From Gibbula magus (taxonomy: Eukaryota; Mollusca; Gastropoda; Trochida; Trochidae): a stretch of DNA of 64,000 nucleotides. How positions within the stretch are numbered: the stretch's first letter is position 1; the number at the start of each line of letters is the position of its first letter. The stretch spans positions 38,201,187 through 38,265,186 of the forward strand of contig OW388305.1 in NCBI GenBank assembly GCA_936450465.1, given 5' to 3'. Below the pieces are notes generated by a model, which was given only the letters and a program-made list of their open reading frames with translations, was not told the DNA's origin and ran no database searches. The position numbers and the translations under genes were made by a program. This document shows, piece after piece, positions 35,611 to 47,513 of the stretch.

Positions 35611-35783
35611 TAGTCGGACCCCGTTTATCCGCACGATTTTAAGTTAATAATCGTCCAGATGGCAAAACCTGCGGTTAAGCGAATCACCATTTCAATAGAA
35701 AGGTAAAGAGGAGAATTGAAATACTACCGTGCGGATGATCGGGTTTCCGGATTTCGGGGTCCGGTTAAACGAGGTATCGCTGT
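35611..35783. mobile_element. Pogo/Tigger-like MITE (tentative)
   Basis: The left end TAGTCGGACCCCGTTTATCC and the inverted right end CAGCGATACCTCGTTTAACC look like pogo-type termini next to TA. Also GTGCGGATGATCGGGTTTCC and its partial inverse inside. ~173 bp, no coding capacity. Confidence 0.5.
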
Positions 35784-36933
35784 ATATCAAAGTCCTCTTC
35801 ACGACCCAAACAGGTGCAATCCAAAAACCTCAAAATCAAATAAAAAGATATACTTAAAATATAAGAATTGAGAAGATAGTTTATAAACTGAGCCTCGCAT
35901 AAAAGTTAAGTTGTACATACACATGTGCAAGCATGTACGTAGAAGCACGTATATTTAGTTCACATATATTTTATAGGTTATTCAATAATGTTGCATATAA
36001 TGTCTGAATAAACTGACCTTTATGAAGGTAACTGATCACTGCCTAGTCCATTAACAGAATGAAAATATTGAACCGTATCGAAATTATTTTTTAAAGACTT
36101 AAAACTAGATAAATGACTGTGGTCTAAAACAGTCACCTTGTGGAACACCGAGACGCAAGAGTTGGTACACACCTTATAAGATACACTATCACAATGATTT
36201 AGTACCCACCACATACATCAACATATCAACACGTAAAAAATCCTTCAGGGTGTAATAATGTGAGACTTTCGGCTAATTTGACACAAAAAGCTGGGATATA
36301 TTTTTTATGTAAATCATTCTAAATAGCAAGTTTCTACAAATGTTATTATCGAATGATTTAACGGAATGTACCTTCAGATCTTGACATGTTACACAGTACT
36401 TAAATGTTGACACATAGCCTTCAGGAAAATTAAATTGATGTGATTTATAACATAAGTTAAAATGAATGGGAAAAGAATCCAGATGTATATCTTTTATGAA
36501 AGGAGGTGTAATCTTGGTACTCAGATTAAACACGTTATTATAATGAAATTCAAGAGGATTAATTATCAAAAAGATTGATCTGACAAGGCAATTATTACTA
36601 AAATATTATTTGAGTAATAATAAGCAAGTTACTACTCTTGGCTTCTAAAACCTTCCCGTAAATGTCATTCTGTCAATAATTTTCTTCAGAAACGTTGCTA
36701 ACTGTAATTAGTTATGCATATTTGAGTTTATTGCAATACCAATGATGTACGAGAGTATTTGACACAGGAACGCATGCGCAGTTTTGATTAATGTAACATA
36801 AAGATGAATGAGAACAAATTTTATTTACAAAAACACCTTATCAAATAACTTTAAAAGTCTACTTAAATATCCCACAGAACACATTATTCAGGGTTTCTGT
36901 TGTGCATTTTCACTGCCAAGAAACATTGTACAT
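35784..36933. other. No gene recognised
   Basis: AT-rich; open frames on the minus strand at 36020-36214 and 36273-36569 have no recognisable domain. Confidence 0.4.
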
Positions 36934-37288
36934 TATAGGGGCAGTAGCACGTTTTTTCGATCGAATAAGTTGATGAAATGTTTTTGAAAAATAATGTCAC
37001 AAATAGTAAAACAGCCTTCTCTGTTAGGAAAATCAAGTTAAAAAATGAGTTAACGTGGTTTTGTAAACCCTTGGGAATCGTTTTTTGTAATTCGAAATAA
37101 TAAACTGTGTTCACAATAAAATGGCCGCCATGCAATTTTTGCTTTATACGAAACTTTGTTATTACCACTACGGATAATTGATTTGTGTAATAAGATGTTT
37201 TACCCTCTAAAGTTAATTTAAATGACATAAACTATCATTATAAATGGGAAAAATAAATTTTGCAAAAAACGTGCTACTGCCCCTTTAA
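36934..37288 (+). mobile_element. MITE, family C, copy
   Basis: TATAGGGGCAGTAGCACGTT to AACGTGCTACTGCCCCTTTAA-type end; the interior aligns with 28177-28555. The minus-strand 114-codon open frame is inside the element and recurs as similar shadows in other copies. Confidence 0.8.
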
Positions 37289-37372
37289 CTTGTCCTGGAC
37301 TACACCCAGGGGCAAAAGAAACGAACAAAATACAAGGCATGTCAATCCAAGAGCGGTACGATTGAAATTAAC

Positions 37373-37850
37373 TAACGGGCAGAAGAAAGTATAACACTAA
37401 TTTGTTTTCGATAAATTCAATATTTTAAATAAATGAAATGCATTTGATTATGGCACGAAAAAAGTACACCTTTAAGCAGTAGTGTGAATGACTAAATTGG
37501 TGACTGTTATATTTTAAAACTTAAATATGCTTATTAAAAGTAGACAATGGTAAGAAAAGAAATTTACACCAACATAACTCCTACCATGTTTTGAAATGTT
37601 GTAAATGTGTTAACGAGGCACATTTATTGATTTTCACATAGAGTATGTGTTATATGTCGATGAACAGTTGTGTTTTATCAAAATTAAGTTTAGGTAATTT
37701 TAAATTTTAAAGAACGCGTAGAAGTTTCCTTTGACTGATTTCATTTTTTTCCTAACCCAGACTAGTAAGCTTTTTAATACGACGTCGAAAATAAATAAAA
37801 CTGAGTGTTATACTTTCTTTTGCACGTCAGTTTACATCCATCGAGTTACA
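37373..37850 (+). repeat. Interspersed repeat family D, copy
   Basis: Begins near ACTAACGGGCAGAAGAAAGT and continues with GCAGTAGTGTGAATGA, ACACCAACATAACTCC and TATGTCGATGAACAGTTGTG. Confidence 0.6.
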
Positions 37851-38145
37851 TCATTTCATGAAATCTCATGAATGAACTTTTGTACATCTTTTTACGAATT
37901 GTTGCCTCATCACATACATTCAAAATCGACTTTATCTTGCAGAAAGACTTTATGTTTGAAAATTTGGTATAATCCTCTTTCGGTTGCTCTCGATATACTG
38001 AATGCACACACTTGAAAATGAAAGCATTAGTAATAAATTATATTGATGAAAGTACAGACTGAGTGAAACTTTTTCCCATTTGGACTTAGTTTGATAAATT
38101 TACAAAACATTATTAATGGAATGATCTTGACATGCCATCGGAGAA

Positions 38146-38278
38146 GTATTCGATAGACTGTTTGGACAAACTAAAATCATATCTTGAAGAGAAGAATCTT
38201 GGCTTCTTTTCCCGACAACGAGGAGGCTTAAGCAGGATTGGTACGAACATTTCTTCTGTAATTACACTATTCGTGTAA
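38146..38278 (+). pseudogene. Short fragment with SAP-like helix pattern (uncertain)
   Basis: One frame reads through CLDKLKSYLEEKNLGFFSRQ and stops at 38277. The Leu/Lys pattern is reminiscent of a SAP-type DNA-binding helix pair as seen in some transposon proteins, but the fragment is short and the resemblance weak. Confidence 0.2.
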
Positions 38279-38877
38279 AGGATCAGGCCTGATAGCTAAT
38301 CTACTTATCATAAAGCTATGAAATACAATGGAGTGAAGAGTAAGAATTTTCCTATCCAGCTTGGAGTGGGACAGGGGTGAGTACTATCTGCATGATTGTT
38401 TCTTGTCTTCAGCAATGTCCTTATATCGGAACTTAACGTCAGTGTTGACAAATTTTTGGAACCGTCTATTTCAACGATTATCATTGCTTCTTCTGTATTC
38501 TACAATTGTGATTTGTGGAATAACGTGGGTATAAGATGAACGGAATGGAAACTGTACAGCCAGTCTGTCAGAAGAGTCCAGAACCTCCACAAGAGATCCC
38601 TCACAGTTGCTGCAACTCAAGTTCTACGACTATTGTCACTGGAAGGCAACGTTGATAAAACGGACCTTTTGTGGGCTGACTGTTTAGCTCATCTAGTAAT
38701 ATTATTGGGAAGCCTCTCTTGTATATGAGTTTGGCGAAATTTGCCAAGTGTAAATGGTACAATATCGCCTGTCAGTGTAGATTTTCAAATGTCATTGATA
38801 CCTTCACGAGAATAGGAGAATGTCCATGCAAATATGTATCGAAATACACAGAAGGATATATGCTAGAATAAAATCAC
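38279..38877. other. No gene recognised
   Basis: Possibly further decayed element sequence adjoining the fragment at 38146; no readable frame is maintained. Confidence 0.3.
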
Positions 38878-38972
38878 TGTCGTTTACCCAGGGTTTTTAT
38901 GTACCTTCCCATCTCTATTGGAAAGTAACGGAACATAAAACTTATATAAAACCCTGGGTAAGCGAGGATGGA
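38878..38972. repeat. Deletion derivative of the MULE-like family
   Basis: TTACCCAGGGTTTTTATGTA pairs with TATATAAAACCCTGGGTAA. The right arm AGTAACGGAACAT...TAAGCGAGGATG matches the right end of 8607-8995. Only the terminal arms remain. Confidence 0.6.
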
Positions 38973-39565
38973 AGAAACTCAACGAATGAAGAACTCAAAG
39001 ATTTGGTGCATGTCTTACCACCTCGACCCGACGTCTCCGGAATCTGTGTTTAGGGTATGACATGAACTATAAGAGCTGTATACGACGTGATAAAGCTGGG
39101 TATACTGTCGGCAACAGCTGCTCAGTGACATAATATATTTCTTCTCATAATATAAGTTATGACTAATTGTTGAATATCATCTTCATTGTAATAATTGTGT
39201 GTGTGCATACCATCATTGAAAATTTAATGTATTGTACTACAGGCCTATGGCCTTTCAGTACCGGAAATAAAACCACTTGACTGATATGCGAGGCTGGCCG
39301 CAGTGATATTGTTAAACACCGACTCTATACTGTGAAAAATTGGTATGAAATAGGAACACACTGAGCGAGAGCGAGTTAACACTGGGTGTTTAATTGAGAC
39401 GTGTCCTGTCATTACTTCGGTTGTGCAGAACATGTCACTTGACAGCTTGTCTATATTTCTGGGCACTGCAAAATACGTCAGTGAATGCAACTTGCCAAGA
39501 ATCTAGGAAGGTACACTGTAATGCATCCTACAGATTGTCTTGTAAATGTTTATTGTTCTGTATGT

Positions 39566-39814
39566 ATACTGACGTTCAAATGAAACTTCCCACTTTTACA
39601 AAAACATGTTGTAAGTATGAACATCTTGGACCCCACCTCAAAGCTTTATTTATTGATTAATTGGTGTGTGGTTTGATGAACTCTTTGTATGATCAAATAA
39701 CAAAAAAACATGACGTATTCTATTCCACTGGTTCTAAAAATATATGTAAGCGTTTGAATTTATTTTTACAAGCCTTCAAATTGAGTGGGGAGTTTATTTT
39801 GATCGTCAGTGTAT
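39566..39814. mobile_element. Tc1/mariner-like MITE (~250 bp)
   Basis: The left end TACTGACGTTCAAATGAAAC and the inverted right end TACACTGACGATCAAAATAA continue into ACTTCCCAC / ACTCCCCAC, about 30 bp of inverted similarity next to TA dinucleotides. Confidence 0.6.
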
Positions 39815-40520
39815 TTATTGTTATATCATTTCCCCCCAATACAGTGTAACGTTGTTTTTATTGAACAGACATTTTCATTATTCAAAATGATGTATAACTA
39901 GAGGTCCACGCTATTAGTCGAACTAAAGAACATTCATTCATCCATCGATTTATTCATTCATTCATTTATTCATAATATTAAAATACAAGTGTAACGGGTA
40001 AACGCTGATTTATCCCGAGTGCACTCTACAACTTCTAAGACATCAGTCAAAGAAGTTTAAAGATAAATCATGCCTTTGCTTGATGTCATAGTTTTCATCC
40101 ACTTGTTTGGGTCCGTACATATTTATCAACAACAGAAATGCTAGAAATGACTTGGTTGTGACAGTTTCGGATCTATCCGTAATCACTTTATAATCCTCCA
40201 ATAAGCACCGTCAGATCCTTCTCTGCATCATAAAGATATCACACTGCGCATGCGCGCCAAACCGTCTGGCGGCTTATCTGTCGATGAATGAAACAAAGCA
40301 TTGAAGTGGTACTTGAGGAAAAGTCAACAGATTTTCACGAGCGAATATCGGCTCCAGACACAGGAATGACAGTAAATCTTGTGACAGCCATGTTTATTTA
40401 CGTGAGCCGACTGATACCTGTGTCATAGACAGTGCAATCCAAGGGATTAGCCAGGGACTGTTTCAAATGGAACCTTAGCTCCGTATGGGTTAGTTTGTTA
40501 CCGTGATCTTGTATTTTGCT

Positions 40521-40636
40521 CATTCTGGTTCCTGGAGTCTGTTGCGCCGCGTAACTGGCGACTGGCTTTTCTGTTTCCCGGAGTCTGTAGCACTGCGTAA
40601 CAGTTACGCAGCGCAACAGACCCCGGGAACCAGAAT
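40521..40636. repeat. GGTTCCTGG-family palindrome with a third internal arm
   Basis: ATTCTGGTTCCTGGAGTCTG...GCGTAACTG pairs with CAGTTACGC...CCGGGAACCAGAAT. A third, direct copy of the arm (GTTTCCCGGAGTCTGTAGCA) lies between them. A short TA run follows. Confidence 0.65.
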
Positions 40637-41102
40637 TATATATATATATATATCAGGACGGTAATGGGCGCCGATGATCATCGGATTCGTCATCCTAATC
40701 TGTTCCGGTTTCGCCTCAGTTGTGTATTGAGTGTTGTGGTCATATTTCTGGTGATGAGTTCTAACAATTGTAAATTCTTCTTTGTATAAACGTCAACATA
40801 TTGAGCTTATACATGTGTAACTTTCGGTTCCTGAGAATATACACATGATTTACATAATGGCAAACCAGTTACAATTATGTTTATTACTACAATCAATGTC
40901 TAATATTTGTAAAGTATATCAAAGAATGGCTCAAAAGGGCTGTATCTCAACAATTGCTTCGCGGAACGTCACTCAGGTCACATGACCTTGTGCGGTTCAA
41001 CCAGAAAGCAGTATTTGATGCGTTTGCCAGACAATACACTGACGTCTTCCTTTTATTAACCAAAACTGTGTTGAAAGGGGGTATCAAGATCAAGAAATAT
41101 CT

Positions 41103-41263
41103 CCTAGGTGAGGTGATTTAGGTTTTAAGGTCGCGAAGAATATTTCACTTATATCCCGGCTGCTAGTATTATCGCAGGGAGAAAGCCCGCAACACCATGG
41201 TGGATACACATTGCGGTGAAACCTGCAAGCATCGGCTGGAACTAGCGAACCATGGGTGGAATT
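41103..41263 (-). repeat. tRNA-derived SINE, main family, head-truncated, antisense
   Basis: GGTGAGGTGATTTAGG through GGGAGAAAGCCCGCAAC and AACTAGCGAACCATGGGTGG; the tRNA head part is missing. Confidence 0.7.
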
Positions 41264-41589
41264 ATATCTCACGAGATATCGTTTTGACATTAGACTTTGC
41301 ACAATCCCCTGTCACCGTCCATCACATTATATCATAATGATTTTACATAATCAAATAACGACTCATTATGACGTCATAAGTGTTATGACATCGCCGTACG
41401 GGAAGTGTAATGACAGTGCTGTGTTCAGAGATATACATTTTTCAATGAAAGAAATAAAGAATGAGTTTGGATGACAAATAAAACCTCATCCTCGTGCCTT
41501 GTAATATCAAATATATCACCATTAATTGTGATTATCTATTCATCATGTTTTTAGTGGTGGAATTGGGCATTTATCGGTAAAAATATAAC

Positions 41590-42010
41590 TTAGTGAAACA
41601 ACATGTTATTCTACTGAATGAAAAAACACCTTCAATCAAGACGTCATCGTAACAATAGGATGACGTCATAAGATGACCGTAATAAAGTAAGGCGATCATG
41701 GATACACAATTCATAAAATTAACGTCATTTACGAACAATGTAACATGTTATTCTACTGAGTGAAATAGCACCTTCAACCATGACGTCATCGTAACAATAG
41801 GATGACGTCATAACATGACAATGATAAAGCAAGGCAAGTATTGATGCTCAATTCATAAAATTAACGTTATTTACGAACAATGTAACATGTTATTCTGCTG
41901 AGTGAAATAACACCTTCAATAATGACGTCATTGTAACAAAATGATGACGTCATAAGATGACCATGATAAAGCAGTGCGATGCTCAATTTATAAAATTAAC
42001 GTCATTTACT
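41590..42010. repeat. 142-bp tandem repeat, 3 copies, each with a pair of CRE palindromes
   Basis: ACATGTTATTCT starts at 41601, 41743 and 41885 (period 142). Perfect TGACGTCA sites are at 41661, 41781, 41803, 41923 and 41945; the sixth position (41639) reads AGACGTCA. Within each unit the two sites are exactly 22 bp apart start to start. Confidence 0.9.
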
Positions 42011-42561
42011 AACATTATATATATTTTCTTCGTGAAGTAGAAATGACATATTCACTCGATGATATACATAGTGAAATATACGTATTACACCCAGCACTCT
42101 ACTCCGCGTCCAAATGAAAGAGTCCCTTTGTTTACGATCACGAGTGGAATTAAAGGTGTTTGGGATAGTGTGAAGCGGGCGTGTATATTGCAGACAAGTT
42201 ATACATACGGTGATAGTCTCAAGCCACATATACACATATAGGTAACGATTGGGGCTATTCAAGACTTAAGGGGCCGTATACATCGATAAGTTGATTTGTT
42301 TTGGGATCAACTGACGCCACAAAGTTGAGCGCGGATCAGCTGAGGGTCATATGTTATATAATTGAGCCAGTCTGTTAGGTCGACTGGAATATAGTATCAT
42401 ATCGGTCGGGGTGTTAGATAAAACTCGTCTGATTTCTAATTTCGATATTTGTGGAAAAAACGTTATCTGTAGGTTAGGCTAAAGACTGGGCTATTTTCGT
42501 TGCCAGGCTGGCTTGTGACGTAATCATTTCACATATAAAGATAAATGAAATCTGATGTCTG

Positions 42562-42629
42562 CCGTCTGTTCAATAAACGTAGCAAAGAATCACTCAATAA
42601 TCGCTCACTTTTATTGAACAGACGGGAGG
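42562..42629. repeat. Small inverted repeat CCGTCTGTTCAATAAA
   Basis: GCCGTCTGTTCAATAAACG and CTTTTATTGAACAGACGGG form a ~19-bp stem. TTATTGAACAGAC also occurs near 39858. Unclassified. Confidence 0.4.
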
Positions 42630-42879
42630 TCTTAACGTAATCTTTACAATTATACGTACATATATAAGTCATATTACCACAAAGGAGAATTCGTTTTATT
42701 TGGATTCGTAATATATAATTGTAAAGTGTTTAAGCGTCGTAAAGATAAAAGCAGATGTCTTCCCATACATCGATATTAAACGATATCATACTGGAGCATA
42801 CTCAAGTATTGTTTTGATAAGTTAATGAGTGTTTAGATTTGAACAATATATTTAGATTAGAAAAAGCACCACCCTTTGA

Positions 42880-43070
42880 ATCCGCCAGCCAAAAATGTGG
42901 ACATTGATTGCAAGTCTCGACTGGAACGAGTTAACCGTGATTGAACAGCTCTGAATGTCAATATTACATTGCATCAAAACCCTACTGCATTTATAATAGT
43001 ATTTAACAGACAGACCCTAATGGGATTCGAACCCGCTAACCAAACCCAACCACACACACACACACACACT
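42880..43070 (-). repeat. Degenerate SINE-like fragment followed by (CA)n
   Basis: TGGGATTCGAACCCGC (B-box inverse) ends a region with weak similarity to the SINE body. A pure CA run occupies about 43051-43069. Confidence 0.45.
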
Positions 43071-43145
43071 GAAGAATCTCCAAAAAAAACATTTCTGGAA
43101 ATATATCTTCTGTTTTTGTCTCTATTCATTGCCACCTTTTAGAAG

Positions 43146-43372
43146 AGGTGACCTGAAGTGATTTGGGGTTTAACGCAGATTTCAAGATTATTTCACTAAT
43201 ATCACGGCTGCTAGTATTATTGCGGGAAGAAAGCCCGCAACACCATATATGTGGCTATGTGTTGCGGTGAAACCACTGAGCATCGGCTGGAACTAGTGAA
43301 CCATGGGCGGCACTGCAGTGATATTCAGTGTAGCACTGCACCCAAATCTTACTGCGTGTAGGAGTACTCTAT
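43146..43372 (-). repeat. tRNA-derived SINE, main family, head-truncated, antisense
   Basis: GGGGTTTAACGCAGATTTCA to ACTGCGTGTAGGAGTACTCT with the expected intermediate blocks; the tRNA head is missing. Confidence 0.7.
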
Positions 43373-43663
43373 AGACTAAATTTTACTCTATGGATTTTTT
43401 AAGTTACTGTACTTTCATCCTTTATTTTTAATACTCTCAGTTCCATATATATATACAACATTTCAGAAAAGTTTGACAAGTATACAGTCACAAATATTAA
43501 AAAACAGAGCCATTTTTCATCAAACATGTTTCATTGGTATCATCAGGGAGTATGACAGTTGTGACGTTACGATGTCACAATATCATTGTCATAATATAAC
43601 ATAATATATACATATATATAATATCATTGTACACACGCGTGTATATGTCACTTATATAATATG

Positions 43664-43665
<2 letters not shown>

Positions 43666-43740
<75 letters not shown>
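43666..43740. repeat. (TA)n microsatellite
   Basis: An uninterrupted TA run of ~75 bp, directly abutting the left terminus at 43741. Confidence 0.95.
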
Positions 43741-43743
<3 letters not shown>

Positions 43744-44210
43744 TGCCGGACAAAAGTCATGGGAGTAAAACTGCAGTATTCCCGCGATCGTGTCGGAGCA
43801 CAGTTGGGTCGTGATTGCGTTATTCCTGCGACAGGAACGCGACAGTCTCCCGCCAAATTAGCGTCTCTGTCGCACGATAATTGCGAGATGATTGCGTTAA
43901 TGTAGGCGGAGCTATTCCGATGCGTCCAGATCGCAAATTAAGCCGCTAAGATCTGATTGGTCTACTACTGTAGTGGGCGGGCGTAAAGATGAAATGTGCA
44001 TTTACTGTCAAATGATTGCTGGAGTTGTCGTTGCTTCACGTCGAATAAATACCACAGTGTTATGTTGTGGAATTTACCGGCGGTAACATTTCTTACTTGT
44101 ATACATTTTGTATGAGGTAATGTTATGTAATAGTGACAAAGTGACACAAATTCAACATATGTGTATACTTTATTTTAAATATGACATAAAATAACTAAAA
44201 TGTGTTTAAA

Positions 44211-44212
<2 letters not shown>

Positions 44213-44270
<58 letters not shown>
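44213..44270. repeat. (TA)n microsatellite
   Basis: Pure TA run of ~55 bp. Confidence 0.95.
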
Positions 44271-44271
<1 letters not shown>

Positions 44272-44914
44272 GAACAAACGAAAACGGTAAGAAGCAGAAC
44301 GTCTAAGCGATATATATTTAAACTGTATAATGGTAGCATACTGGCGTCTTTAAACATACTTCTTACAGTTATTTTTAAAAAAACAACGTTTTTGCAACAT
44401 CAACTATAGAAAATAGATTATTAGGTATGTTCCTAAAATTGTACGTTTGGGGATCTAAATAATTAAAACGAAGATCTGAATAAAACTCCATTCTAACAGG
44501 TACTAAAGTTTTATCAGTTTAATGGTATGACTCACATTACAACTTCCACTATTGACTTTAATTTTTCTTTTTTTTTGGACAAAATTGCTTTGTTACACTG
44601 GCAGATGACGCTTCTGTCATATCACACAGTTTCTTTTTCTGATACATTGTCTATTTTCTTATCAGACATTTAGGGGTACAATCCTTTTTCCCTGTGTATA
44701 TTTCCCCACGGTAAAACAATAGTGTGGCATGCAGATGGATTAATGTTAGTAAAGTGTTTCTCCAAGCACATACATGTGTACAGGGTGTGTTTGTATATTA
44801 TACATTTCCTTAAAGTATATAGCTTACAAAATATGATATATAATTCTGTGTTTATTTACTTGTAATAATTATCACGTTTCATAGTTCGGCAAAACCGATT
44901 GATAATGCTATTAG
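44271..44914. other. No gene recognised
   Basis: AT-rich DNA inside the inverted-terminus interval; no exon or repeat identified. Confidence 0.35.
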
Positions 44915-44939
44915 TTACACGGAGTTTTGACAGGTTGCA

Positions 44940-45830
44940 CGGAATTTAGACAGACAGACAGACATACAGATTGTTTTATTTTTGTCTCACTTGTGTATAT
45001 ACAACCAATCGCTCAGCGATTTATGAGAGACACTGTGTCAATTTATAAAACATAAAATATATTGAATATAGAGTAAAAATATGTACATCAATAAAAGTAA
45101 ACTAAAATATTGCATAAATTATCCATATAAAAGATTACGACGTAGACGAAGAATGCTATTGCAGGCCTTGGCTCTATTAAAAGTTAAAACGGGATTGTTG
45201 AGTATGACATAAAACTGTTCGTTTGGCGGTAGTAGATTAAAACCTTCCAGCTTATTAAAACAAGAAACAAATAATTCCTCTCTAACAGATTGATGTAAAG
45301 GGCAAAACAATAAAACGTGCATTTCATCTTCTACAATATCACTACAATTAAAACAATATCTTTGAATAAAATGCAGGTTTTCATAACGCCCGGTTTCGAC
45401 TCTGAGTGGCGCTACTCCACACCTGAACTTAGCTAGGGCGGATCTGTGTGATCTCGGCAGGGGGGAACTGAGGTAGCTCTCAACTTGATATGCCCGTTTA
45501 TACTGTCTGTAATGACGGAGTTTTCCAAGGCCTGTGGACGAACGGTTATAGCTAGGGTCAGCATTCAGCTTGTGTCTCCATTGTCGTGTATATCTGTTGA
45601 AAGTTATGTTGGTTGTAGTTTGGGTAAACAGACGACTCTCTAGCGTTTCACAGCTTGCTAAATGTCCCAATCCAATTTCATCCATGTACTCCTTAACTCG
45701 TCGAGTCCAGCACTTTCTGTTCTTTACCTTTGACCATAAAAATACCTTCTTATTTACCCGTCCTTGGTTCATGTTGGTAAGTCGTGCAAATGTTCTAGTT
45801 ACTGCCTTCCACTGTCTCACTACTGTAAGA
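44940..45830 (-). mobile_element. Non-LTR retrotransposon (LINE) 3' end, antisense
   Basis: Includes the ORF2 C-terminal fragment (45119-45820), a ~160-bp 3' untranslated part with AATAAAAC and a (CTGT)n tail (GACAGACAGACAGACA at 44949-44964 on the + strand). The element is 5'-truncated, as usual for LINEs. Confidence 0.7.
45119..45820 (-). pseudogene. LINE ORF2 C-terminal fragment with CCHC zinc knuckle
   Basis: 233 codons open without frameshift. Near residue 160-175 it has CFNC, eight residues, His, four residues, Cys (CCHC spacing) followed by PLHQSVREELF. This motif, with an acidic VEDEMHVLLFCP-type context, is characteristic of the C-terminal region after the reverse transcriptase in several non-LTR retrotransposons. 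The reverse transcriptase domain itself is missing, so the fragment cannot be autonomous. A degenerate relative lies at 51664-52160. Intactness of the frame suggests a fairly recent insertion. I cannot name the clade. Confidence 0.7.
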
Positions 45831-46997
45831 CACTTGTATCTTCCGCATTGCCCAAAGGCACCGGTACCCCTATGCCCATTGCATCACCGTGTCTACCAAC
45901 TCCCATTCAAATGGCAATTTAATCACATCAATGGATACCGCCGTGTCGGACACGCGTACCGGCACACTTGTTGATCTCGTGATCTACTTCGAATATCACG
46001 TCTCTCATAACCCCATAGTGGATGGCTCGATGTTCTACCTGTTTGGTTTTATCAATAAATGTACATATTTATAAAAATGCAATCGAGGTGAGATTTGAAT
46101 AAAATATCTGTCTGTAAACGTTCGAGACCATTAGGAAAACAATTTAGTTACTGACTTGAGATTTTAAATTCAATTCCTCATCATTATTGTGTACACTCAG
46201 TCATACCGAAGTTTGTTAAGAAATTTAAATAAACAATGCAAACATTATATAACGCCTAGCCACATCTTTTAATGCTTGTTGACTAGTTTATTTTGTTTCT
46301 GTAGTGTACAAATGTATGTAACTTTTTCTGTTCTATAATCGTCACTCATTTGTTTTAGTATGTATTTGTAGGGATATTTCTTCGTTGTTTACCGATCCCG
46401 TCATAATAAATTGAAACCAATAGTTATATTCATTACATGAGATCAATCCTTTGAAGTTTGCGGGAAGAGTACGATTTGTCTTATCATGCATTACGTACAC
46501 GACATATTATGTCAGAGGATATAGTCGTTGGCTCCGTCTGCGTGTCCGTCCGTCTGTCCGTGTTCACATCGTTTCCGGAGCAGTACTTGAAAACTACTTC
46601 TTGATCAATATACACAATATACACCTAATTTGGTATACAGCCGCCCCATATCCTATAGATGAGCCTTGGGGGTAGTTATATACCGCTAAAACTGATTATT
46701 CAACTTATGTGGGACCGGGGAGATATGCCACCTCTCATGATGCTCTTTTGTTTTCAACTTGTGACACTGAAACAAACTTGTCTGTCTGCATGCCTGACTA
46801 TGGCGAATTAAGCATGTTATCTTTCTCTCTGTGTGTATTACGAGGGAGACACCGTTCACTCAATAACATTATGTAATATAAAGACGTCAGGTGGTAAATT
46901 CACTCAGGCGTAGATTAACCGTTACTGTCGCAAACCAGAGACGTATATCCATCTAATTCCTTGTCTAATTCATTGATTAAACAATTGATATCGGCTC
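45831..46997. other. No confident gene; CpG-richer open stretch and repeat-like sequence
   Basis: 45840-46074 holds an unusually long + strand open reading (stop to stop ~80 codons) ending just after AATAAATG, with no recognisable domain. 46525-46690 contains CCGTCCGTCTGTCCG and TTCCGGAGCAGTACTTGAAA, similar in type to the repeats at 14310 and 32690. Confidence 0.3.
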
Positions 46998-47513
46998 TTA
47001 AAGGTACGTACATTGTGTTTTTTGGGATCACATATGCTAAACGTTGTGTTCTAGATTGTGTTATGTTATCGGAAAGTACTGACTGTTGCCGAAAATTGCC
47101 ATTTTGATCTTAGTCTACTTAGTATATTGACGATATGAAGCTAAAACTAAAAGTAGTGATTTCTAATCGAAAACCGGACAATGTACCGCGTGTGGCGCGC
47201 GCCAATGATTTAAACGTAATTTTGGAATGTTATTTATAACAGACAAACTGATAAATTAGGGTTGATCATGTTTAATAGGTCATATAACTACTGTGCATGT
47301 AAATGGGAAGTTTAGTTTTGGTTTCTGAATATGCATAATGATGTTACGCTATTTTAATGGAAACAAGTAATTATGATATGCATGTATTTGGTTATTCGGG
47401 ATGAATATGCAAGCCTATAGTAAATTTATTTGCACTGTAAACAGCACATATAGCATGTTGGATCGTATTAAAGCTTAATAAAATTGTATGAAACACAATG
47501 GATGCAGTTTTAA
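46998..47513 (-). mobile_element. MITE, family B, inverted copy
   Basis: TTAAAGGTACGTACATTGTG to CACAATGGATGCAGTTTTAA; the interior aligns in reverse complement with 14806-15293, including GGCGCGCGCCAATG and CCGGACAATGTACCGCG. Confidence 0.8.

Noticed and set aside
36884..37228. 114-codon minus-strand frame
   Set aside because: It lies inside a family C MITE; similar shadow frames appear in other copies of the element, without a start or domain in common.
43575..43856. 93-codon minus-strand frame with alternating Tyr-Ile
   Set aside because: It is the (TA)n microsatellite plus element terminus.
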